NCBI GenBank assembly: GCA_022823775.1
Contig: JAJEHI010000004.1
Span: forward strand, 1 to 41,892
From: Defluviicoccus sp.
Lineage (GTDB): Bacteria; Pseudomonadota; Alphaproteobacteria; MPNO01
Length of the DNA stretch: 41,892 nt
Direction of reading: 5' to 3'
This document shows positions 7,251-15,531 of this stretch, one piece after another. Both the position numbers and the translations under genes were made by a program. Positions within the stretch are counted from its first letter, which is position 1. Each line of letters starts with the position of its first letter. The notes below the pieces were generated by a model. That model saw nothing but the letters and a program-made list of their open reading frames with translations, was not told the origin of the DNA and searched no databases.

Positions 7251-8720
7251 ATGTCCGACCACGGGGGCAAGCCGCAACTCGTGCGCCCGAACCGCGGCTA
7301 CGAGGATCTGCGCGAGCTGATCTCCATCTTCGAAGAGATGGGCGAGATCGAACGCGTCGAGGGCGCGGACTGGAAGTTCGAGGTCGGCGCCGTCGCCGAA
7401 ACGACCGCCGCGGCCAAACCCGGCCGGGCTCCGGCCATCCTTTTCGACAAGATCGCCGGCTATCCCGAGGGGTTCCGGATCATGTCGGGCGGCGCCAACG
7501 CGTTCCGCCGGCTCGCCGTCGTGCTGGGTCTCGATGAGCCTCGTCACGAGCTCGATCTGGTCAATTCCTACCGTGCCCGCATGCGCGAGGAATTCGAGAC
7601 GATCCCCCCGGTCGAGGTGGAAACCGGCCCGATCCTCGAGAACGTCCTCCAGGGCGACGACATCGACGTGCTCAAGTTCCCCGTGCCCTTCGTGCACGAG
7701 CTCGACGGCGGGCGTTATATCGGCACCGAAGACCTGATCGTCATGCGCGATCCGGATACCGGCTGGGTCAACAGCGCCACCTACCGGGTGATGGTGCATG
7801 ACGAAAAGACCGTCGCGATCTGGATGTCACCCGGCAAGCACGGCCGTTTCATCAGCCAGAAATATCTCGACAAGGGCGAGCCCTGCCCGGTGCTGATCTG
7901 CTGCGGCCAGGACCCGCTCTTGTTCCTGACCGCGCATCAGGAGATCGACATCGGGACCAACGAGCTCGCCTATGCCGGCGGGTTGCGGGGCCGCGCGATC
8001 CCGGTGGTGAAGAGCGAAGTGCACGGTCTTCCGATCCCGGCCCACGCCGAGGTGGTTATCGAAGGGGTGCTGCTGCCCGACGAGACCCGCGAGGAAGGCC
8101 CGTTCGGCGAGTTCATGGGCTACTACGCCTCGAACGCCAGCGAGCAGCCCATCGTCCGCATAGAGCGCATCTATCACCGCGACGACCCGATCCTGACACT
8201 CGCCATCCCGTCGCGCCCGCCGGAGAACTTCACCTTCGCGCGCGCGACCGTGAAGTCGGCGATGATCTGGGAGGAGATCGAGAAGGCGGGCCTGCCGGGC
8301 GTCCGGGGCGTCTGGTGCCACGAGGCCGGGGCGGGCCGGCTGTTCAACGTCGTCTCGATCAAGCAGATGTATCCGGGACATGCCAGCCAGGCGGCGATGC
8401 TCGCGGCCAACTGCCACGCCGGGAACTATGCCGGGCGCTGGGTCGTCGTTGTCGACGAGGACATCGACCCCTCCAACATGTTCGACGTGATCTGGGCGAT
8501 GTCGACCCGCTGCGATCCGCCGGAGGACATCCAGTACATCAAGCGCGCCTGGTCGACCCCGCTCGATCCGTTGCTGCGCGAACCGCCGTTCCACAACAAC
8601 CGCGCCATCGTCGACGCCTGCCGGCCGTTCGGCTGGAAGGACGAATTCCCGACGGTTGCCGAGGCAAGCCCGGCGCTGAAGGAGCACGTGCGCGCGAAGT
8701 GGCCGCACCTCTACGACTGA
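7251..8720 (+). CDS. UbiD family prenylated-FMN-dependent (de)carboxylase
   Basis: A 489-residue UbiD-type enzyme. N174 and R179 (NSATYR) and the pair E282 and E287 within EEGPFGEFMGYY reproduce the spacing of the N/R and E/E catalytic residues of Fdc1-type enzymes. Members reversibly decarboxylate alpha,beta-unsaturated or aromatic acids using prenyl-FMN. The flavin prenyltransferase UbiX is not encoded in this window and must come from elsewhere. The sequence is not obviously the ubiquinone-pathway UbiD; its setting next to an amidohydrolase points to catabolism. An AGGA site precedes the ATG. The gene ends before a two-hairpin repeat in a convergent junction. Confidence 0.9.
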   Translation: MSDHGGKPQLVRPNRGYEDLRELISIFEEMGEIERVEGADWKFEVGAVAETTAAAKPGRAPAILFDKIAGYPEGFRIMSGGANAFRRLAVVLGLDEPRHELDLVNSYRARMREEFETIPPVEVETGPILENVLQGDDIDVLKFPVPFVHELDGGRYIGTEDLIVMRDPDTGWVNSATYRVMVHDEKTVAIWMSPGKHGRFISQKYLDKGEPCPVLICCGQDPLLFLTAHQEIDIGTNELAYAGGLRGRAIPVVKSEVHGLPIPAHAEVVIEGVLLPDETREEGPFGEFMGYYASNASEQPIVRIERIYHRDDPILTLAIPSRPPENFTFARATVKSAMIWEEIEKAGLPGVRGVWCHEAGAGRLFNVVSIKQMYPGHASQAAMLAANCHAGNYAGRWVVVVDEDIDPSNMFDVIWAMSTRCDPPEDIQYIKRAWSTPLDPLLREPPFHNNRAIVDACRPFGWKDEFPTVAEASPALKEHVRAKWPHLYD

Positions 8721-8734
8721 CGGCGGCCTTCCCT

Positions 8735-8842
8735 CCCCCTCACCCCGGCCCTCTTCCCGTGGGGGAGAGGGGGATTCGCGTGCCTCCTCCTCTTCCTAAA
8801 CCTTCTCCCCTCCCGCTTGCGGGAGGGGCCGGGGGAGGGTGA
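8735..8842 (-). repeat. Two-hairpin intergenic repeat, copy B (inverted)
   Basis: Same architecture as copy A but in the opposite orientation. The CCCTCTCCCC-type hairpin comes first on the plus strand (one mismatch in a stem arm) and the CCCCTCCCGC-type hairpin last, at about 8805-8828. It fills nearly the whole 125-bp space between the convergent UbiD and luciferase-like genes. Confidence 0.85.
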
Positions 8843-8845
8843 GCG

Positions 8846-9895
8846 TCACAAAAACCGCGGCAGCACCTCTTCGCCGAACAGACGCATCGACTTTTCCGCT
8901 TCGACCGCCGGAAGGTGGCCGAAATTGATCTGCATCGAGGCGACCTCGAATTCGACCTTGTCCCGGTAGGCGCGGATCTGGTCGGCGACCCGGTCCGGGG
9001 TCCCGACCCAGGCGGCGCCCGATTCGACCTGGGTCTCGAACGATTCCTTCAGGAGCGACTGGTACATCTTGTCGTAGCCCGGATAGTCCTTGCTCGCCGC
9101 GCCCTCGACCCAGGGTCGGGCGGAATCGAGGATCGCCTGGAGATAGCGGTTGACCGGGTCGCGGGCGATCTCGACCGCCATGCGGGCATCCTCGTGACAG
9201 AACATGTGGAAGGCGAGCATCACCTTGCCGTTCCCGGGATGGCCGGCCGACCGCCACGCTTCGCGATACACGCCGAGCAGGTCGAGCATCTTCGAGGAGA
9301 TCAGCGGGATCGCCATGATGTAGTTGCCCTGCTCGCCCGCCTTGACGAAGGACGAGGGCGTCGTCGTCGTCGCCGTCCAGATCGGGGGGCGCGGTTTCTG
9401 CGTGGGACGAGGCAGGGACGTCACGTTCTCGAAGCTGTGAAAGCGTCCCTCGCAGGTGACGTTTTCCTCTTCGAGCAGGAGGCGGATCTGCTGCTGCCCC
9501 TCGTCGAACCGCGCGACGCTCTCGTCGAGGCTGACGCCGAATTTCTCGAACTCGTGCGGCAGGAACGCGCGCGCCATGCCGAGGTCGAGCCGTCCGCCCG
9601 AAATCGCGTCCAGCATGCCCGCCTCGCCGGCGATCTTGAGCGGATGGTTGAACACCGGCAGCACCGCGCCGGTCACGATGCGCGCCTTCTTCGTCCGCTG
9701 GCTCGCCGCGCTCAGGAACACCATCGGCGCCGGGCTGTAGCCGCCATAGGCGAGGAAGTAGTGCTCCACCGTGCGGACGTGGCTGTAGCCGTAGACGTCG
9801 ACGAGGTCGCAGAGCGACAGGCATTCGGAGAAATACCGGGCGCCGGACTTCGTCTCCGGTCCGATGGACGGGAAAAATTGAACGCCGAATTCCAT
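8846..9895 (-). CDS. LLM-class (luciferase-like) flavin-dependent oxidoreductase
   Basis: A 349-residue bacterial-luciferase-fold protein. It begins MEFGVQFFPSIGPE, has RTVEHYFLAYGGYSP as the substrate/flavin-side strand, then AGEAGMLDAISGGRLDLGMARAF, a typical LLM signature, and GTPDRVADQIRAY near the C-terminus. These enzymes use reduced FMN or F420 for monooxygenation or dehydrogenation of diverse substrates; neither cofactor preference nor substrate can be read here. The start has a GGGGAG ribosome site. It is divergent from hyuA across 127 bp, so the two may share control. Function in the neighbouring pathways is unassigned. Confidence 0.87.
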   Translation of the reverse strand: MEFGVQFFPSIGPETKSGARYFSECLSLCDLVDVYGYSHVRTVEHYFLAYGGYSPAPMVFLSAASQRTKKARIVTGAVLPVFNHPLKIAGEAGMLDAISGGRLDLGMARAFLPHEFEKFGVSLDESVARFDEGQQQIRLLLEEENVTCEGRFHSFENVTSLPRPTQKPRPPIWTATTTTPSSFVKAGEQGNYIMAIPLISSKMLDLLGVYREAWRSAGHPGNGKVMLAFHMFCHEDARMAVEIARDPVNRYLQAILDSARPWVEGAASKDYPGYDKMYQSLLKESFETQVESGAAWVGTPDRVADQIRAYRDKVEFEVASMQINFGHLPAVEAEKSMRLFGEEVLPRFL

Positions 9896-10022
9896 GACCG
9901 CTCCCCTTGCCGACCCGCCATGCTACCGCCCGGAGCGGCGTTCGATCAATTCGACCCCAACGGCCCCCTTCCCTATGATCGCCCGCGTCCGAGAGCCGCC
10001 CGGAAGCCCCGCACCAGTCGCC

Positions 10023-12092
10023 ATGACATACACGATCGGCATCGATGTGGGCGGCACGTTCACCGATTTCCATGCGATGGACGGCGGCGGCGCCGACCGG
10101 ATCCACAAGGTTCCGTCGACGCCCGACGACCCGACGGAGGCCGTCATGCGGGGTCTCGCCGAGCTGGCCGAAGGCGAAGGACTCGACCTCCCGGCCTTCC
10201 TCGCGCGGACGATCCGGATCGTCCACGGAACGACGGTGACCACCAACGCCGTCCTCACCGGCCGGGTAGCGAGAACCGGGCTGCTCGCCACGGCGGGATT
10301 CCGCGACGCTCTGGCGATGCGGAGGGGTATCCGGGAGAAGCTCTACGACAACAAGTACACCGCGCCGAAGCCCGTTGTGCCGCGTCGTCTGCGTCTGCCG
10401 GTCCGCGAACGGATCGACCGGACCGGCGCGGTGCGCCGACCGATCGCGCTGGAGGATGTCGACCGCGCGGCGGAGATCTTTTCCCGCGAGGGCATCGAAG
10501 CGGTGGCGATATGCCTGCTCCATGCCTATGCCAACGACGAACACGAGCGCGCGGCAGCGGACCGGATGCGCGAATGTCTACCGGATGCCTATGTCGCGGC
10601 ATCGAACGACATTCTTCCCCAGATGCGCTACTACGAACGGACGTCGACCACGGTCCTCGCCGCCGCCGTCGGGCCGATTTTCGGCCGTTATGTCGCGCGG
10701 CTGAACGATCGCCTGGTCGAATCCGGGTTCGATGGCCCTCTCCTGATCATGCAGTCCAACGGCGGCGTCGCTGCGCCCGGGACCGCCGCGGCCAATGCCG
10801 CGACCACGCTCCTGTCGGGCCCGGCCGCGGCGCCGGCGGCGAGCCTTGCGGTAACCGCCCCGCATCGCGAGGACAGCTTCATCGTCATCGACATGGGCGG
10901 GACGAGCTTCGAAGCGTCCCTCGTCCGCGACGGGCGACCGGCGATCGCCAACGGCACGACCGTCGACCGTTTCGCGATGGCGCTGCCCGCCATGGACATC
11001 AAGACCGTTGGCGCGGGCGGCGGATCGATCGGCTGGATCGACGGGGGCGGGCTACTGCGAATGGGCCCGGACAGCGCGGGCGCCGTGCCCGGGCCCGCCT
11101 GCTACGGCCTGGGCGGAACCCGCCCGACCTCCAGCGATGCCAGTCTCGTTCTCGGCTACCTGTCCGCGACCGGTTTCGCCGGCGGGCGCATGACCCTTGA
11201 CGCGGACGCCGCAAGGGACGCGATCGAGCGGGACATCGCCCGTCCCCTCGGCATCGACACGGTCGCCGCCGCGGCCGGCATGTACCGCGTCGTCACCGTC
11301 GGCATGGCTTCCGCTATCCGCGAGATCTCGATGGAGCGCGGCCTCGACCCCCGGGAATACCCGCTGGTCTGCGCCGGCGGCGCGGGCGCGATCCACGCGG
11401 CCGCGATCGCGCGCGAGCTCGGCATTACCCGGATCATGGTGCCGCGCGTCGCACCCGTCCTCTGCGCGGCGGGCATGCTCGCAACCGACCTCAGGCACGA
11501 TTTCGTGCGGTCTTTCGCGACGCCGTTCGACGCGGGAGCCATCGACGTTTGCCGCCTGGAGAGCCTCGCGGACGCGATGGCGGCGGAGGCGCATGCGACG
11601 CTCGCGGCGGAGAATGTCCCGGAAGACCGGCACCGGCTCGACTTCGCCCTCGATCTTCGATATTCGGGCCAGTATCACGAGGTCGAGGTCCGCGCCCCCG
11701 ACCGTTCCATGCTCACCGATATCTCCGCGATGACCGAAGCGTTCCATGCGGCCCATGACAGGCTCTACGGCTACGCCCTGCCCGACGGCGAAACGCCGGT
11801 CGAGCTGATCGGTGTCCGGCTCGCAGCATTCGGAGTCACCGAAAAACCGGCCGCCAGACCGCTTTCCAGGCACGGCGAACCGGGGTCGAAGGGCATGCGG
11901 AATGTCTACCTCCCGGACCGCAATGCGTTCGAGAGTATCGAAATCCTGGATGGAATGACGCTTCCGGCCGGGTTCCGCGGGAGCGGGCCGGCGATCGTCG
12001 ACACGCCGCTCACCGCGGCCTTCGTGCCGGCCCGGTTCGACATCGCGGTCGACGATTTCGGAACCCTGATCCTTACGGATCGCGGCGCATGA
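10023..12092 (+). CDS. hyuA: Hydantoinase A / 5-oxoprolinase-family ATPase subunit
   Basis: A 689-residue HyuA-type protein of the ASKHA ATPase fold. The phosphate-binding motifs IGIDVGGTFTDF (residues 4-15), IDMGGTSFEAS (about 289) and GAGGGSIGWID (about 330) are all present, and a C-terminal domain follows. The family works with HyuB in ATP-driven ring opening of hydantoins or 5-oxoproline, and in acetone/acetophenone carboxylases. ATG 10023 is chosen because family members begin about three to ten residues before the GIDVGGT motif; upstream in-frame starts at 9975 and 9894 have no clear ribosome site. The stop overlaps hyuB by an ATGA junction, implying translational coupling. The family is firmly recognised; the substrate is not. 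Confidence 0.9.
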   Translation: MTYTIGIDVGGTFTDFHAMDGGGADRIHKVPSTPDDPTEAVMRGLAELAEGEGLDLPAFLARTIRIVHGTTVTTNAVLTGRVARTGLLATAGFRDALAMRRGIREKLYDNKYTAPKPVVPRRLRLPVRERIDRTGAVRRPIALEDVDRAAEIFSREGIEAVAICLLHAYANDEHERAAADRMRECLPDAYVAASNDILPQMRYYERTSTTVLAAAVGPIFGRYVARLNDRLVESGFDGPLLIMQSNGGVAAPGTAAANAATTLLSGPAAAPAASLAVTAPHREDSFIVIDMGGTSFEASLVRDGRPAIANGTTVDRFAMALPAMDIKTVGAGGGSIGWIDGGGLLRMGPDSAGAVPGPACYGLGGTRPTSSDASLVLGYLSATGFAGGRMTLDADAARDAIERDIARPLGIDTVAAAAGMYRVVTVGMASAIREISMERGLDPREYPLVCAGGAGAIHAAAIARELGITRIMVPRVAPVLCAAGMLATDLRHDFVRSFATPFDAGAIDVCRLESLADAMAAEAHATLAAENVPEDRHRLDFALDLRYSGQYHEVEVRAPDRSMLTDISAMTEAFHAAHDRLYGYALPDGETPVELIGVRLAAFGVTEKPAARPLSRHGEPGSKGMRNVYLPDRNAFESIEILDGMTLPAGFRGSGPAIVDTPLTAAFVPARFDIAVDDFGTLILTDRGA

Positions 12093-13828
12093 GCATCGAG
12101 ATCGATCCCGTTCTCACATCGGTGATCCAGCGCCGGCTCAAATCGATCACCGAGGAGATGGGGCTCGCTCTTCTCCGGACCACGCGCTCGCCGATCCTCA
12201 ACGAGGCGCGCGATTTCGTCACCGGGCTCTACGACGAGGCCGGCGACATGCTGGAGCAGACCGAATATATCCCGGTGCTCGCCTTCGCCCTCCAGCCGGT
12301 GTGCAAGGCAATCATCGATTTTTTCGGAGACGATTTGCACCCGGGCGACGTTTTCCTGCACAACGACGTCTTCTCCGGCGGCAACCAGAACAACGATGTC
12401 GCGGTATTCCGCCCGGTTTTCCTCGACGGCGAGCCGATCGGCTGGGCCGCCTGCAAGGGCCATCAGGCCGATATCGGCGGCGCGGTCGCCGGCGGCTACA
12501 ACCCGGATGCGCGCGAAGTCTGGCAGGAGGCGCTCCGCATCCCTCCGCTCAAAATCTTCGACCGCGGCCAGCGGCGCGAGGATGTCTGGCGCACGATCTT
12601 CGCGAATATCCGCTACCCCATCGTCGAGCAGGACATCGAGGCGCAGATCGGCGGCACGGCGGTGGGCGAGCGCGGGATCGTCGAGCTGGTCGAGCGTTAC
12701 GGGATCGACGTGTTCCGCGCCCACAAGGAGGCGTTGTTCACCGCGACCGAACGCATGGTGGCGCGCGAGATCGAGGCGATCCCGGACGGCCGCTATCGCG
12801 GGGAAAGCACGGTTTTCTACGACGGCGTGACCGACGGCTCGGAAATGACGATCCGCCTGGAGGCGACGGTCGAGGGCGGCGGCATAATTTTCGACTATTC
12901 CGGGTCTTCGCCGCAAACGCCCGGCTTCGTCAACGCCCCGTTCGCGGCGACCGCGTCGGCCACGATGCTGACCTTCCTCATGCTGATCGACCCCGACATC
13001 CCCCACAATGCCGGCCTCCACCGGCCGATCCGGATCGTCAACCCGGAAGGCTCCTTCCTCAACGCGGCATTTCCGGCAGCCACGACATTCGGCAATTCGA
13101 TTACCGGGCCGATCTCGGATGCGATCTTCCGGGCCCTCGCCGATGCGGTGCCGAAAACGGTCACGGCGGGCTGGAACCGTTTCCTCGGTTTTGCCGTCTC
13201 CGGTGACGACCCGCGCCGGAGTCGTCATTTTGTGGACATCCTGTTCCTCGCCCTGAAGGGCGGATCCGGCGCGACCTGGAACGCGGACGGTTACGATCAC
13301 ATCGGGCTGATCAACTGCGCCGGCGGCATCCTCGCCCAGGACTACGAGATGTTCGAAATCCAGAACCCGATTCTGCTCGAACGCCACGAATACCTCGCCG
13401 ATTCGGCCGGACCGGGCCGCTGGCGCGGCGGTCTCGGTGTCGAAACGGCGATGCGGATCGAGGGAGAGAACGTCACGGCGGTCGCCTTCGGCGACGGCAT
13501 CGTGGAGCGGGCCCGCGCCTTCGGCCTGTTCGGCGGCGAGGCGGGCAGCGTCAACACCAGCGCCTTCCGCTTCCCGGACGGCGGCGAAAAGGTCGCGAAA
13601 TCGAAGGAGATCGTCCGCGATATCCCGCCCGGCACGGTTTTCCGTCAGCGCGCGGGCGGCGGGGGCGGCTATGGACCGCCCCGGGAGCGCCCGGCCGACC
13701 TGGTGGCCGGAGAAGTGCGGGACGGCCTGATCTCGCGGGAGGCCGCGCGGGAGATCTACCGTGTGGCCGTGGACCCCGAGACCCTGGAACTCGACCGCGA
13801 CGCGACCGCGGAGTTGAGACGACCATGA
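12089..13828 (+). CDS. hyuB: Hydantoinase B / 5-oxoprolinase-family catalytic subunit
   Basis: A 579-residue HyuB-family protein. It opens with the family's DPVLTSVIQRRLKSITEEMG segment, followed by ARDFVTGLYDEAG, GDVFLHNDVFSGGNQNND and CKGHQADIGGAV, a metal/substrate-side region. It closes with a Gly-rich GGGGGYGPP stretch characteristic of the family. It forms the heteromeric partner of HyuA. Start and stop codons overlap on both sides (ATGA with hyuA, ATGA with the acyl-CoA dehydrogenase), so the three proteins are probably made in fixed ratio. Whether the complex is a hydantoinase, oxoprolinase or acetophenone-carboxylase-like enzyme cannot be decided from sequence. Confidence 0.9.
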   Translation: MSIEIDPVLTSVIQRRLKSITEEMGLALLRTTRSPILNEARDFVTGLYDEAGDMLEQTEYIPVLAFALQPVCKAIIDFFGDDLHPGDVFLHNDVFSGGNQNNDVAVFRPVFLDGEPIGWAACKGHQADIGGAVAGGYNPDAREVWQEALRIPPLKIFDRGQRREDVWRTIFANIRYPIVEQDIEAQIGGTAVGERGIVELVERYGIDVFRAHKEALFTATERMVAREIEAIPDGRYRGESTVFYDGVTDGSEMTIRLEATVEGGGIIFDYSGSSPQTPGFVNAPFAATASATMLTFLMLIDPDIPHNAGLHRPIRIVNPEGSFLNAAFPAATTFGNSITGPISDAIFRALADAVPKTVTAGWNRFLGFAVSGDDPRRSRHFVDILFLALKGGSGATWNADGYDHIGLINCAGGILAQDYEMFEIQNPILLERHEYLADSAGPGRWRGGLGVETAMRIEGENVTAVAFGDGIVERARAFGLFGGEAGSVNTSAFRFPDGGEKVAKSKEIVRDIPPGTVFRQRAGGGGGYGPPRERPADLVAGEVRDGLISREAAREIYRVAVDPETLELDRDATAELRRP

Positions 13829-15531
13829 CCTACCGCCCCCCGATAGACGACATCCTGTTCCTGCTGCGCGAGGCGATCGGTGCCGACGCCGTGCTCTCCC
13901 GGCCGGAATTCGCCCATGTCGATGCGGAAACCCTCGAGGCGGCGGTCCGCCAGGCGGGCCGGGTCGCATCGGAGATCGTAGCGCCGGTGAACGACGCCGC
14001 GGACCGGATCGGCGCCACGCTGGAGAACGGCGCGGTCCGCCTGCCGCCCGGTTTCGTCGAAGCCTATGAGGCGTTTTGCGCCGGCGGATGGCCGGGCCTC
14101 GCCCTGCCGGAGGAATATGGCGGCCAGGCGATGCCGGAGATCGCTCAGGCCGCGGTGTCGGAGATGTCGAACGGGGCCTCGCTTGCCTTCTCCATGCTGC
14201 CGGTGTGCGGACGGGCGGCGGCGCGGGTGCTCCTCGCGCACGCCGGCGCCGACATTCAGGCCCTCTGGGTACCCAGGCTCGCGAGCGGCGAATGGTCGGG
14301 AACCATCGTCATGACCGAGCCGCACGCGGGCTCCGATATCGGGCAGGCCCGGACCGTCGCGGCGCCGCAAGCCGATGGGAGCTATTCGCTCACCGGCACC
14401 AAGATATTCATCTCCTTCGGCGACCATGACGCGACGCCGCAAAACGCGCACATCGTATTGGCGCGCATCGAGGGCGCGCCTCCGGGCGTCCGGGGGCTCA
14501 GCCTGTTCCTCGTCCCGCGCGTGACGATGGAAGCCGACGGGACGTTCGGTCCGCGCAACACGATCGCCGCCTCGCGCATCGAGGAGAAGATGGGGATCCA
14601 CGGCTCGCCCACCTGCGAGATGCGCCTCGACGGCGCGACCGGCTACCTCCTCGGGGAGCCGGAGCGCGGCATCCAGAACATGTTCACGATGATCAACACG
14701 ATGCGGCTCGAGGTCGCGCTCGAAGGGGTGGGCATCGCCGGCGCCGCCCTCGACAAGGCCGCGCGCTACGCCTCGGAACGCATCCAGGGCGGCAGCGGCG
14801 GCGCGCCGGCCGCCATCGTCGAACATGTCGACATCCGGCGGACCCTGCTCCGGATGAAGGCGCTCACCGGCGGCATACGCGGACTGTGCTACGAGACCGC
14901 CGCCCTGCTCGACCGCGCCCGGAGCGACGAGGCCGGGTTCCTGCTGCCGATCTGCAAGGCGCTGGCGAGCGAAATCGCGGTCGAGGTGGCAAGCCTCGCG
15001 ATCCAGGTTCACGGGGGCCATGGCTACATATCGGAGCACGGCGTCGAGCAGCTGATGCGCGATGCCCGCATCACGCCGATCTACGAGGGCACCAACGGGA
15101 TTCAGGCGATCGACCTGTTGCTCCGCAAGATCGGCCGGGACGACGCGAAGATCCTGGATGCGCTGTTCGATCGTGTCGCGAGCGATCTGGAACTCGCTGC
15201 CGGCACCGAGATCGGCGAATCCGTCGCGGCCGGGCTCGCCGAATGGCGCCGCGTTTCGTCGTCGCTGCTGGACCGGCTGGACGTCGACGTCAACGACGGG
15301 TTGTCAGGGGCCACGCCCTATCTCCGCCTCGCCGGCACGGTGCTGATGGGCTGGATGTGGCTGCGGATGGCGGCGGCGGCCAAGGATGACGCGTACGGCG
15401 CCGAAATCCGGACGCTCGCCCGCTTCTTCGCCGCCGACATCATGCCGGAGGTCAACGCGCTCGCCCGCCGGGCGTCGATGCCCGGGGAAATCCTCTACAC
15501 GCTCGATTCGGAGCGCATCGCCCGGATCTGA
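13825..15531 (+). CDS. Acyl-CoA dehydrogenase, long DmdC/AcdA-like type
   Basis: At 568 residues this is longer than a standard acyl-CoA dehydrogenase. The extra N-terminal segment beginning TYRPPIDDILFLL is typical of the DmdC-like branch (3-methylmercaptopropionyl-CoA dehydrogenase relatives). Flavin and substrate motifs include TEPHAGSDIG near residue 163, VHGGHGYISEHG near 395 and YEGTNGIQAIDLLL near 418, the last carrying the catalytic-base Glu position. It would desaturate an acyl-CoA thioester with electron transfer to ETF. Coupling to hyuAB by a 4-nt overlap suggests that the HyuAB product enters CoA-thioester chemistry, but no CoA ligase sits in this operon. The stop abuts the convergent sulfatase stop with no spacer. 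Confidence 0.9.
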   Translation: MTYRPPIDDILFLLREAIGADAVLSRPEFAHVDAETLEAAVRQAGRVASEIVAPVNDAADRIGATLENGAVRLPPGFVEAYEAFCAGGWPGLALPEEYGGQAMPEIAQAAVSEMSNGASLAFSMLPVCGRAAARVLLAHAGADIQALWVPRLASGEWSGTIVMTEPHAGSDIGQARTVAAPQADGSYSLTGTKIFISFGDHDATPQNAHIVLARIEGAPPGVRGLSLFLVPRVTMEADGTFGPRNTIAASRIEEKMGIHGSPTCEMRLDGATGYLLGEPERGIQNMFTMINTMRLEVALEGVGIAGAALDKAARYASERIQGGSGGAPAAIVEHVDIRRTLLRMKALTGGIRGLCYETAALLDRARSDEAGFLLPICKALASEIAVEVASLAIQVHGGHGYISEHGVEQLMRDARITPIYEGTNGIQAIDLLLRKIGRDDAKILDALFDRVASDLELAAGTEIGESVAAGLAEWRRVSSSLLDRLDVDVNDGLSGATPYLRLAGTVLMGWMWLRMAAAAKDDAYGAEIRTLARFFAADIMPEVNALARRASMPGEILYTLDSERIARI

